Source of the DNA: CAZQLE01 sp964593905
Lineage (GTDB): Bacteria > Chloroflexota > Anaerolineae > Anaerolineales > Anaerolineaceae
Reading direction: 5' to 3'
Length of the DNA: 23,631 bases
Assembly (NCBI GenBank): GCA_964593905.1
Contig: CAZQLE010000038.1
Location: 1 to 23,631, forward strand
This document shows, piece after piece, positions 23,462-23,631 of the stretch. The notes under the pieces are model-generated. The model ran no database searches and was not told where the DNA came from. It saw only the letters and a program-made list of their open reading frames with translations. Position 1 is the first letter of the stretch. The number at the start of each line of letters is the position of its first letter. Position numbers and translations under genes: made by a program.

Positions 23462-23631
23462 TTAGCGGCCCCTGTTTTTTTTGTTAAGCGTTGAGCCGCG
23501 TTGGACAATATTTTTCCCAAATTTTTCGCGCAATTCATCCACCGCAGAGAGCAGCTTACGCTCCTTTTCTGGCGCAGCATCAAACAGACTTAGCTGGTGC
23601 GCACAGGCCGATAACCCTGAAACGCCCACCC
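23462..23631 (-). CDS. C-terminus of a DinB/Pol IV-type Y-family DNA polymerase (5' part outside window)
   Basis: A frame enters from the right edge on the - strand (first full codon at 23629) and ends at TAA 23464-23462, giving 55 residues. QLSLFDAAPEKERKLLSAVD, then ELREKFGKNIVQRGS, matches the usual tail of DNA polymerase IV: the beta-clamp-binding QLSLF pentapeptide, then a helix and the I-x-RG(S) ending. It performs translesion synthesis in family members. No start is visible, so it has to be read from the edge. UmuC-like relatives end similarly, hence no gene symbol. Confidence 0.75.
   Translation of the reverse strand, partial: VGVSGLSACAHQLSLFDAAPEKERKLLSAVDELREKFGKNIVQRGSTLNKKNRGR

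Overview
The window most resembles a chromosomal segment of an anaerobic or facultative bacterium of the phylum Chloroflexota, class Anaerolineae. This is an inference from gene families and style: a PstS lipoprotein with a long Ala/Pro/Thr/Glu linker, a MoxR/DUF58/DUF4129 locus, secreted proteins with Thr/Pro-rich stalks, a CHAD protein and a trimeric [FeFe]-hydrogenase. Nothing in the sequence proves the taxon, and no phage, insertion sequence or CRISPR array is visible.

Left part (1-9507, all + strand) is a phosphate locus: the 3' part of a PhoB-type response regulator, a PhoR-type sensor kinase, a small cytosolic alkaline-phosphatase-superfamily protein, a terminator, then pstS-pstC-pstA-pstB-phoU ending in a strong intrinsic terminator, then a CHAD-domain (polyphosphate-associated) protein. 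An array of about 11-bp-phased TTAAC-like repeats ahead of pstS looks like a PHO box, and a perfect 17-bp inverted repeat separates pstS from pstC.

Middle (9562-13170, +) is a moxR / DUF58 / DUF4129 operon with touching genes. It is followed on the - strand by a uridine kinase and a VTT/DedA-like membrane protein, and on the + strand by a secreted repeat-containing protein with a C-terminal membrane anchor.

Right-centre (16153-20860, - strand) is a hydrogenase operon, hydC-hydB-hydA, followed by a small ECF S-component-like membrane protein. HydA carries the full H-cluster signature and four accessory FeS sites, HydB an NADH/FMN flavoprotein domain, and HydC a NuoE-type [2Fe-2S] domain; together they suggest an NAD-linked, possibly electron-bifurcating, soluble hydrogenase. 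Upstream on the same strand are a 380-bp gene-free leader (candidate 17-codon peptide, palindrome, intrinsic terminator) and a tRNA-Thr(CGU) with a clear promoter and terminator.

Far right: a GT4 glycosyltransferase with a TTG start on the + strand overlaps tail-to-tail with an unknown six-helix membrane protein on the - strand, and the C-terminus of a DinB-type (Y-family) DNA polymerase enters from the right edge. A recurrent feature is promoters whose TATAAT box ends exactly 6 nt before the ATG (CHAD gene and uridine kinase), predicting leaderless mRNAs.
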